This document shows, one piece after another, positions 45,579-52,516 of a DNA stretch of 64,000 nucleotides. A program made the position numbers and the translations under genes. The notes under the pieces were generated by a model. That model ran no database searches and had not been told where the DNA came from. It saw nothing but the letters and a program-made list of their open reading frames with translations. Numbering within the stretch: position 1 is the stretch's first letter; each line of letters begins with the position of its first letter. The stretch is taken from the NCBI RefSeq assembly GCF_000224065.1, contig NZ_AFWT01000001.1, positions 132,001 to 196,000 of the forward strand. The letters are read 5' to 3'. This DNA is from Thiorhodococcus drewsii AZ1 (GTDB lineage: Bacteria > Pseudomonadota > Gammaproteobacteria > Chromatiales > Chromatiaceae).

Positions 45579-46265
45579 TCACTCCTGATCGGATCGCGAG
45601 CCGCGCCCGTGTCCCACCCTGGCGATGCATAGAAGACTGGTCTGAAGCATGTATTTTCCCACTGTCCACCAGGAATTGAATACCCGGGACACGCCCTGAG
45701 TCCTCGGCTTCATGGGCACGGCGACCTCCAGCGCGCGCAAACCGCGACGGCGCAGGATCAGCAGCACGCCGACGTCCTGATAGTCGAGCAGGCTGGCGAC
45801 GGGGGAGGCGAGTACGGTCATGGCTGCGCGATTGTAGGCGCGGAAGCCGGAGGTGATGTCCTCCAGTCGCATTCCGGTCAGACCCCGGAAATAGCCCCAG
45901 GCGATACGGCGCAGTGCGCTGGCCCGTTCCGGGAAGGCGCCGATAACGACATCCGCCTGCTGGGCCAGAACGGGTTCCAGAACGGCATCCAATGCCGCCG
46001 GCTCATGCTGTCCGTCGGCGTCGAGCGTGACGGCGAAGGGGCTGTTCGTCTGTAGCGCATAGCGCAGTCCGGTTTGAATCGCCCCCCAGGCACCCAGTTG
46101 GAGCGGAAGGGGAAGGACGATGGCACCAGCCGCGCTTGCCTCGGCGATCGTGGCGTCCGTGCTGCAATCGTCGATGACGACGACCGGCAGGTCGTAGCGT
46201 CGACGAACGTCTCTAACGACGGCCCCGACCGTGGCGGCCTCGTTGTGGGCTGGAATTAACACCAT
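45579..46265 (-). CDS. Family 2 glycosyltransferase (dolichyl/polyprenyl-phosphate mannosyltransferase-like)
   Basis: The 228-residue GT2 domain has MVLIPAHNEAATVG, VVIDDCSTDAT, TLDADGQHEP (D-x-D), GAFPERAS and ITSGFRAYNRAA, as in DPM1-like enzymes that make polyprenyl-phosphate mannose or glucose. There is no C-terminal membrane domain, so membrane attachment may come from the DUF2304 protein encoded next. It is the first gene of a likely three-gene minus-strand operon. The ATG at 46265 is close to the conserved start, and no better upstream start was found. Confidence 0.88.
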   Translation of the reverse strand: MVLIPAHNEAATVGAVVRDVRRRYDLPVVVIDDCSTDATIAEASAAGAIVLPLPLQLGAWGAIQTGLRYALQTNSPFAVTLDADGQHEPAALDAVLEPVLAQQADVVIGAFPERASALRRIAWGYFRGLTGMRLEDITSGFRAYNRAAMTVLASPVASLLDYQDVGVLLILRRRGLRALEVAVPMKPRTQGVSRVFNSWWTVGKYMLQTSLLCIARVGHGRGSRSDQE

Positions 46266-46507
46266 AAGGGGAGTGGAGCGCCTGCGAGACCTGACCCGAT
46301 TCGCTGTCGCAGCATCGGTCGCAGGTCGGAGAAATTGGACGAATCTGTGAATAAGTGCGTTGCGTGAAGAACGAGACTGGGTTGTCTGCTTGATCGGTGC
46401 GTTCGTTCGGCTAAACTTGACCAGCGCCCGTTATCGGTACAGGTGTTCCGGCTGTTTCAACACGTGATTCAGGCCCCCTGTTGCGTCAGTCTACCAAGGA
46501 ATGAAAT

Positions 46508-48079
46508 ATGAAGCTCCTCTTCCGTACAGCCCTCGCGTCATTGATCCCCATAGCCGCCGCCAACGCGCTCGGGCTTGGGGATTCCACCTTGGATACCACC
46601 TGCGAGTCCTATTGCGAGAGCCAATATGGCTATGGCTTCGCGGACGGAAGGACCGCTGGCATCGAGGTCGGTTTTGGCCAGGGTGTCGCCGCCTGTGTCG
46701 CCGATCCACTCGCCTATGGCGTGACCCTCGCGTCCTGTATCCCCGCCGCGACCTACGGCGAGACCGAGCCGAACGACAGTCTCATCACGGCGGATCCCTT
46801 GACGCTGGGGGTGGCTTTCTGGGGGCAGAATTACAGTAACGCCGACCAGGACTGGTACTACACCCAGTCGACGGCCGCAAACCAGAATCTGACTCTCAGC
46901 TTCGCCGTGCCGGATTGGATCGAGGGGGCCAATCTCGCAGATGGAACTCCCGGTATCTGGAACGTCTCGGTGCGGGATGCCGCAGGCAATGTCTTCGCCA
47001 ATTTCAATACCGACGTGGTCGGTGCGCTCTCCTCCAACCCGAATGCCGCGACCTATACGGTGACCCTCGGGTTGGTCGGAACCTATTACGTCCTGGTCCA
47101 ACCGGCGGATAAGGCGACGCCCAATCAATTTGCCTATTCGATCACGGCCTTCTTGCAGGACAGCTCGCTGGATAACGAGCAGCCTGTCGCGGGCTTCTAT
47201 GACTCCGAGATCGAGCCGAACAATGTGCCTTCGGCGTCCAATCCGCTCGCTACTGGCGTGGCCATGTACGGACTCATCAACCTCACCTTCAGTAGCGTTG
47301 TCACCGATCCCGACGATGACACGGCCACTGTCTGGGGGCAGGGTGAGAACGATTGGTATGTCTACTACACGGACGGTAACGAACTGGTGACCCTGACCTT
47401 CTGCGCGCGCGAGGGCTGCGCCAACGGAGACTGGAACGTTCAGGTCTACGACAAGCCGACGGCCACTGCCTGGGAATCGCTGACGGGCGCGGGCGCGTTG
47501 ACGACCAGCCTGACGCCTCTGTTGTCCTTCAACACGGATACGGCAGCGGACAAGTCCATCACCTACAGCCTCGGTTTGAAGGATCCCGGCTATTACTTTA
47601 TGAAGGTCAACCACAAGCGTCTCTTCACCGCGCCCTGCAACGAGTATCGCTATGTCACCGATTCAGGGGTGTTCGGCGATGCCTGTACCTGCGATTCCGA
47701 CATCGCCTCAGGCCGCAGCTCGACCGGCAACGCCTGCTACATCCCGACCGACAGCTGCAGTGACAGCGCCAGCAGTCTGCTCTGTCGTAAAGTGACGGAG
47801 GACTGTACCTTCGGCAGCGATCCGGGCTGTCTCTTCAACACGAGTTCGCCTCCCGGGTGCGTGACGACCAAACCGGACGCGGACGCGGAGGAAGAGCTCT
47901 GTTCGACCTATGTCACCCAGGCGCGCTGTGCCTGCTCTTCCTACGGTGGGGTCGTCGAGGTGCCTGAGAACGACACCAGCAGTCCCTACAACTTCACCTG
48001 GTATGGAACCAAACTGCCGACCAACACCATCGACACGGATGCCTATGAGGACTACCTGAATCGCCCCAGTCCTTACTGA
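46508..48079 (+). CDS. Secreted protein with PPC-type repeats and Cys-rich C-terminus
   Basis: A 523-residue exported protein with a signal peptide (MKLLFRTALASLIPIAAANA) and an AAGGAATG ribosome site. Two pre-peptidase C-terminal (PPC-like) beta-sandwich repeats are recognisable by ETEPNDSLITADPLTLG...DQDWYY and EIEPNNVPSASNPLATG...ENDWYVYY. The last 150 residues contain about 15 Cys (EYRYVTD..., CTCDSD, CRKVTEDC, RCACSS), likely disulfide-bonded and extracellular. PPC domains usually accompany secreted proteases and help secretion or binding, but no protease domain is present here. It may bind ligands at the cell surface and ends in its own strong terminator. Confidence 0.78.
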   Translation: MKLLFRTALASLIPIAAANALGLGDSTLDTTCESYCESQYGYGFADGRTAGIEVGFGQGVAACVADPLAYGVTLASCIPAATYGETEPNDSLITADPLTLGVAFWGQNYSNADQDWYYTQSTAANQNLTLSFAVPDWIEGANLADGTPGIWNVSVRDAAGNVFANFNTDVVGALSSNPNAATYTVTLGLVGTYYVLVQPADKATPNQFAYSITAFLQDSSLDNEQPVAGFYDSEIEPNNVPSASNPLATGVAMYGLINLTFSSVVTDPDDDTATVWGQGENDWYVYYTDGNELVTLTFCAREGCANGDWNVQVYDKPTATAWESLTGAGALTTSLTPLLSFNTDTAADKSITYSLGLKDPGYYFMKVNHKRLFTAPCNEYRYVTDSGVFGDACTCDSDIASGRSSTGNACYIPTDSCSDSASSLLCRKVTEDCTFGSDPGCLFNTSSPPGCVTTKPDADAEEELCSTYVTQARCACSSYGGVVEVPENDTSSPYNFTWYGTKLPTNTIDTDAYEDYLNRPSPY

Positions 48080-48103
48080 TCCATCCCAAGTCGCATGACC
48101 ACG

Positions 48104-48141
48104 AGGGGCGACCGGCGCGTTACGCGCCGGTCGCCCCTTTT
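48104..48141 (+). terminator. Rho-independent terminator of the PPC-repeat protein gene
   Basis: AGGGGCGACCGGCGCG (48104-48119) pairs perfectly with CGCGCCGGTCGCCCCT (48123-48138) around a TTA loop, with TTTT at 48138-48141. The 16-base G+C-rich stem followed by T residues is a strong terminator 24 bases after the stop codon. Confidence 0.92.
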
Positions 48142-48192
48142 CATTGATGCTGTAGATGTGAGGTTTAGGTCGGGGACCAGTTGTGACCCCGC

Positions 48193-48375
48193 GTAGGGCG
48201 CAATAGCGATAGCGTATTGCGCCGCATGGCAGGCAGCGGTGAGGTTTCGATCCCGCTCGTCGCTCGCATACGGCGCAATACGGCCGCTCCAAGATCGAAC
48301 GCTGGCCGTTCATGGAATGTATTTCCAGTGGGCTGCGGTGTAGCCACCTGTTCAAGGCGGCCTATTGCGCCCTAC
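48193..48375. repeat. Small inverted-repeat element (MITE/REP-like), 183 bases
   Basis: GTAGGGCGCAATAG (48193-48206) and CTATTGCGCCCTAC (48362-48375) are perfect 14-base inverted ends. The left end also forms a hairpin, GGCGCAATA (48197-48205) with TATTGCGCC (48215-48223), loop GCGATAGCG, and a third GGCGCAATA copy is at 48272-48280. Similar GTAGGGCGCAATA-type repeats are dispersed in many proteobacterial genomes. No open frame or transposase is inside, and no clear target duplication was found at the ends. Confidence 0.7.
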
Positions 48376-48423
48376 CTGAGGTCGGGCATTTGTCTTCGGT
48401 GGGTTTGGCTTGGTATCGAAGTG

Positions 48424-48539
48424 CTTGGAAATCGTCCAAGCAGGGAGGCAATCGATCGACGATAACTGCTGCGGAACAGCAGATAAATCGCTAGCGGGTA
48501 CTGGATTTGGCTCGGAGCCCGAGTTGCGCTCGGGCTCCG
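48424..48539. repeat. Three consecutive hairpins downstream of the protease gene
   Basis: CTTGGA/TCCAAG (48424-48440, 5-base loop), CTGCT/AGCAG (48466-48482, 7-base loop) and CGGAGCCCGAG/CTCGGGCTCCG (48513-48539, 5-base loop TTGCG). The last is a perfect 11-base stem 23 bases beyond the protease stop on the minus strand and likely ends that transcript, although no T-run follows. Confidence 0.5.
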
Positions 48540-48561
48540 TTCGCTTCGAGTGGTGATCGGA

Positions 48562-51060
48562 TCAGGGCGTGCAGATCGATTGGCTGCTTGCCTGGGGCGC
48601 GTTGAAGATCGCCCTGACATTGCTCGCCTTGCTCATGGTCAGCTCGCAACTGCTATCCGTTCCCGTACAGTCGCCCTCCCAGCCGGCGAAGACCGATCCG
48701 GCCGATGCGCTTGCGGTCAGGGTGACCAGCGTGTCCTTGGCGTATTCCGCGCGACAGACGCTGCCGCAATCGATGATTCCGGGGCCGACATCCGAGGTCA
48801 GATCCAGGTCCGTCATCCGTTCCATCCAGCTCACATAATTGGCGACCCGCGTGTAGGCGGTCGGGGCGGATTGGTCGTCGCAACCATTGCCGAAGCTCAC
48901 GATGCCGGCCTGGGCATAGCCGCCACGTCCGTTGCCGACCGCAAGCGGGCTGCCGTCGTCCGACTGACATTCCGTGGTATCCGTCGCCGCCGAGGAGGTG
49001 CAGATCATGTTGTTGCTGAGCGCGCCATAGACCGTGCCGCAGACGCTGGGCAAGACGATGGTGGCATCGACCTTGGAGAGCACTGTCGCCAGATTGCCGC
49101 AGGCCGTCGTTGCCGTCCAACCGGTGACCGCGCCCGCTGTGCCCAGACAGGCCAGCGTTTCTTCACGTTCCAGGGTGACCGGGCGGATCGGGTCGGCGTA
49201 CACCGGGCTCTTGAGCTCGATGAGCGCGATATCGTTGTCGCGGGTCAGCGGATCGAAATCCGGGTGCTTGACGATCCGCTTGACCTTGGACTCCTGTCCG
49301 CCGTATTCGAAGCGGTTGGATCCGGCCCGAATCTGGATGTTGGACGGCGAGACCGTGCTGTAGCGTTCGGTGCTGTCGTCGACGATGCAATGGGCCGCCG
49401 TGAGGATCCAGTAGGGATCGATCACGGATCCACCGCAGGTCCAGGAGCTATTGATGCTCCAGGTTGTGACCTTCAAGGCCGCCTGCCATGACCAATCGCT
49501 CTGGTCGATCTCGGAGCCGCCCAGAAGCTGCGGCTGTGCGGTGCCGGTGCTTTGGCTGGCGGACTGGCTCGTGAGTGAGGACACCACGCGTCCCTCGCCG
49601 GTGCCGCGTTTCTCTAGCGTCAACGGCAGAGCCTCCTCGTCCGGGCTCAGCCATTTGGATACATCCGTGTAGTAATTGGCGAAGGCGCCGTCCACGGTGA
49701 CGTTATTGGCCGAGTCGCAGACGTCATTGAGGTTGCTGCCACAGGCCCCGAACAGTTGACCGACCACCTGTCCGTTTTCCTGCATCACGGGGGAGCCGCT
49801 GCTACCGCCCTCCGTCGCCCCGATAACGTCACGACTGAAGATGAAGGCGCCGCGTGGCATGGTCGTGGTGCCGCAATAGAGCACTGGACTCACATAGGCG
49901 TCGATCTCTTGGGTGGAATAGGCCTGCGGCGAGCCCAGGGGGTGACTCAGCCGATAGAGCGGTGTGCCACCGATATAGGCGACTGGCGTGCTGCTCCAGC
50001 CGAGGAACCAGGCCTCGGCCGGCGGATCCTCGTTGAGGACCATGAGGCTGTGGTCGTCCACCGCCGAATGATCGAGCAGCGTGGCCCCGAGCGTGGCCGT
50101 GTTGTCGGAGAGCGACGGGCATTCCGCGCCGCAGGATTCGGTCTGGTAGTTGAACCAGGCCTCCACCGTGGCCGCGACCTCGGGGGTGCTGATGCAATGG
50201 TTCGCGGTGAGGAAATAGGGGATGGTGCTGGAGTCGTCGGTATCCGCGAGCAGACCGCCGGTGCACATATAGCTTCCGTCGCCTTCGACGAAGTTGATGT
50301 GGGCGATGGCCTTGCGGACCTCATCGATGTGCTCCCAATCCGAGCTGTCGTAGCAAGAGCCGTCCTGGATACAGGGGGCGTTGTCCGGGCAGAAGGCCTC
50401 GGTTTCGGAGTCGATCAGCATCATGGCGCCGACCTTGAAGCTGACTTTGTCGGAGTCCGTGCCGGTGGTGTCGACCTGGACGTAAAGCCTGTCGCCTGGG
50501 AGCGAATGGCTCCAGAAGCTGCGGGCCTTGCCGCTATAGGGGCCTCGAACCTCGCCAGCGTCGTTGTAGACGTAGAGGGAGGATCCCTCGGGCAGACTGA
50601 CATCGTCGAAGCGGACCCGAGTCGCGAGAGAGCCGACCGTGTCCAGTCGAACCGTCCAGGCCAGCCGATCGCCGCTGCTCTTGACCGTGCCCTGCTGGAA
50701 GGAATAGGTCTGATCCTTCATGGCCGCGACATCCAGGGGCTGCAGGTCGACACCGAGCGCAACCGACTTCATGAGACCGATCTTCAGCGGCGTGCCGCTC
50801 GCGGCGCTTGCGTTCGCCTCCGCGATCTTCTCGCGATCCTCGGCAGTGAATTCCACCGTTGCCGCCGCCGAGGCCGGACGCTGGCCGATCATCCGCTCCA
50901 GGTGTTGCAGCGTCGTCTGCTGCGCCACCTGCCGAGCCTGATGCGTCATGCCCGTGGTTTTGGGTTGAGGTAGCACCTCGACCGCAGACACCGTACCGGA
51001 CCAGGCCAGCAAGCACAGCGGAAGCATAACCAGTCTTGCGGTCAGCCGACTTCTCTCCAT
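48562..51060 (-). CDS. Secreted two-domain trypsin-like serine protease, second domain probably inactive
   Basis: The ATG at 51060 (MERSRLTARL) is preceded by CAGGAG. The 832-residue product has a signal peptide (ending near TVSA), a propeptide-like region, and a first trypsin-like domain with H288 (LTANHC), D336 (DDHSLMVL) and S421 (TEGGSSGSP), like lysyl-endopeptidase/V8-type proteases. A second S1 domain (about 513-750) has H557 (LTAAHC) and D610 (DNDIAL) but reads CQSDDGSPL where CQGDSGGPL is expected: the nucleophile is D702. A C-terminal InlB/bacterial-repeat-like domain with Cys pairs (FAGWEGDCTG) follows. The protein is exported and may bind substrates through the dead domain. The codons for SDDGS were checked. 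Confidence 0.9.
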   Translation of the reverse strand: MERSRLTARLVMLPLCLLAWSGTVSAVEVLPQPKTTGMTHQARQVAQQTTLQHLERMIGQRPASAAATVEFTAEDREKIAEANASAASGTPLKIGLMKSVALGVDLQPLDVAAMKDQTYSFQQGTVKSSGDRLAWTVRLDTVGSLATRVRFDDVSLPEGSSLYVYNDAGEVRGPYSGKARSFWSHSLPGDRLYVQVDTTGTDSDKVSFKVGAMMLIDSETEAFCPDNAPCIQDGSCYDSSDWEHIDEVRKAIAHINFVEGDGSYMCTGGLLADTDDSSTIPYFLTANHCISTPEVAATVEAWFNYQTESCGAECPSLSDNTATLGATLLDHSAVDDHSLMVLNEDPPAEAWFLGWSSTPVAYIGGTPLYRLSHPLGSPQAYSTQEIDAYVSPVLYCGTTTMPRGAFIFSRDVIGATEGGSSGSPVMQENGQVVGQLFGACGSNLNDVCDSANNVTVDGAFANYYTDVSKWLSPDEEALPLTLEKRGTGEGRVVSSLTSQSASQSTGTAQPQLLGGSEIDQSDWSWQAALKVTTWSINSSWTCGGSVIDPYWILTAAHCIVDDSTERYSTVSPSNIQIRAGSNRFEYGGQESKVKRIVKHPDFDPLTRDNDIALIELKSPVYADPIRPVTLEREETLACLGTAGAVTGWTATTACGNLATVLSKVDATIVLPSVCGTVYGALSNNMICTSSAATDTTECQSDDGSPLAVGNGRGGYAQAGIVSFGNGCDDQSAPTAYTRVANYVSWMERMTDLDLTSDVGPGIIDCGSVCRAEYAKDTLVTLTASASAGSVFAGWEGDCTGTDSSCELTMSKASNVRAIFNAPQASSQSICTP

Positions 51061-51366
51061 CGCGATGACTCCTGTAAGACAATCATTATCTTGGGGTTTG
51101 GAGAATAAAGCAGTGGTCGCCGATCGGCCAACCCGGTCGTCGACTAATGAGTGCGTCCGGATCCCGGTCCGGGGCCGGTTCGAGCGCGTCGAGTTTGCGC
51201 CGCCGATCCGCGCTAGCAACGGAGCGCTCACCGCTCTATGTCCCTCGAATCGCATTCTATTCTAGTTGTCGTGAAGGTTTAGGATACGCTTGTCGCTATC
51301 TGGGCGTTCGCTGTCGTCGCGCGATGGAGTCGCCTCCCTTGCAATCCGCTGGTATCCCCATCGCTC
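51061..51366. other. Divergent intergenic region between protease and glycosyltransferase genes
   Basis: About 305 bases. On the minus strand GATAAT (51085-51090) may be a -10 element for the protease gene, with only a weak -35 (TGCTTT). The same bases form half of a Fur-box-like sequence (listed separately). Nothing recognisable was seen for the plus-strand gene. Confidence 0.4.
51072..51090. promoter_or_regulatory. Fur-box-like half-site upstream of the protease gene
   Basis: ATCATTATC (51082-51090) matches one 9-base half of the 19-base Fur box exactly. With the centre A at 51081 and the poor left half CTGTAAGAC (51072-51080), 13 of 19 positions match by my count. It overlaps the likely -10 of the protease gene, 11-30 bases before its start codon, a position suited to repression. 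Confidence 0.3.
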
Positions 51367-52476
51367 ATGTCCCGATCCCAAGCCCCGCTTGCCGTCTTCG
51401 CCTCATTCTCCGGGACCGGAGGGGTCGAGCGTATGCTCGTCAATCTGCTGAGAGGCTTTGTCGATCTGGGGCAGTCCGTCGATCTGGTTCTGGTGCGCGC
51501 GGATAGCCCGCATCTCGCGCGGGTTCCAGCCGAAGTTCGGCAGGTGCGCCTGAATGTGAAGCACAGCCTGCTCGCGGCCCCGGCGCTGGCCCGTTATCTG
51601 CGCGCGCGTCGGCCTGCGGCGCTCTTGGCCGCCAAGGATCGGGCGGGGCGCGCGGCCGTGATGGCGCGTACGCTTGCCGGGACCGGGACTCCCATCCTGC
51701 TGCGCCTCGGTACCAATCTCTCGACCGCCATGGAAGCGCGCACGGCGCTCGAACGCTGGCTGCGGTATGCCCCCATTCGTCTGCTCTATCCTAAGGTCGA
51801 TCGCATCGTCGCCGTGTCCGAGGGGGTCGCCGAGGACACCGCCCGGATCGCCCGTATTCCACGCGAGCGGATCGGGGTCATCCGCAATCCGGTGATCACG
51901 CCTGAGCTCTCGGTCCAGGCCTCGCAGCCCTGCCACCATCCATGGCTTGCACCGGGCGAACCGCCGGTTGTCATGGGTGCGGGCCGGCTGCAGCGACAGA
52001 AGGATTTCCCGACCCTGATTCGTGCCTTCGCCCGGCTGCGCGCCGAGCGCGACTGTCGCCTGATGATCCTGGGCGAGGGCGCCGCTCGACCCAAGCTTCA
52101 GTCGCTGATCCAAGAGTTCGGTCTGGATGATTCGGTGGATATGCCCGGTTTTCAGACCAATCCCTATGCCTTTCTGGCACGTGCCTCGCTTTTTGTGCTT
52201 TCCTCCGCCTGGGAAGGGTCGCCAAACGTGCTGACCGAGGCCATGGCCCTGGGTGTGCCCGTGGTCTCGACCAATTGTCCGAGCGGACCCTACGAGATTC
52301 TGGGCGCCGGGCGACAGGGGCGGCTGGTGCCGGTCGGTGACGCGGAGGCGCTGGCCGAGGCGATGGCGGCGACCCTGGATGCGCCGATGCCGGCTGAACG
52401 CCTCCGGCAGACGGTCGCCGAATATGAGCAGACGACGAGTGCCAGACGCTATCTGGAGGCGCTCGGTCACCTTTAG
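51367..52476 (+). CDS. Glycosyltransferase family 4 (GT-B)
   Basis: The 369-residue product has the GT4 N-terminal motif FSGTGGVERMLVNLL, RIVAVSEGVAEDT, VVMGAGRLQRQKDFPTLIRAF, MILGEGAARPKL, VDMPGFQTNPYAFLARASLFVLSSAWEGSPNVLTEAMALGVPVVSTNCPSGPYEIL with the E-x7-E pair. This end (SSAWEGSPNVLTEA) is typical of WbpH/PglA-like transferases in glycan assembly. It is separated by 40 bases from the downstream aas gene and is divergent from the protease gene. The donor sugar is not predictable. Confidence 0.92.
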   Translation: MSRSQAPLAVFASFSGTGGVERMLVNLLRGFVDLGQSVDLVLVRADSPHLARVPAEVRQVRLNVKHSLLAAPALARYLRARRPAALLAAKDRAGRAAVMARTLAGTGTPILLRLGTNLSTAMEARTALERWLRYAPIRLLYPKVDRIVAVSEGVAEDTARIARIPRERIGVIRNPVITPELSVQASQPCHHPWLAPGEPPVVMGAGRLQRQKDFPTLIRAFARLRAERDCRLMILGEGAARPKLQSLIQEFGLDDSVDMPGFQTNPYAFLARASLFVLSSAWEGSPNVLTEAMALGVPVVSTNCPSGPYEILGAGRQGRLVPVGDAEALAEAMAATLDAPMPAERLRQTVAEYEQTTSARRYLEALGHL

Positions 52477-52516
52477 GTCCCATTCAGACGACAATCCGCC
52501 GAACGAGGGTGAACTC

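Larger units (their letters stand above)
48080..48561. other. Hairpin-rich intergenic region between two secreted protein genes
   Basis: About 480 bases between convergent genes, with no convincing gene. From left to right it holds a strong terminator (48104-48141), a 183-base inverted-repeat element (48193-48375) and three hairpins in series (48424-48539), each listed separately. Confidence 0.6.

Noticed and set aside
51072-51090. A full, strong Fur box
   Set aside because: Only one half matches well; listed as a low-confidence half-site instead.
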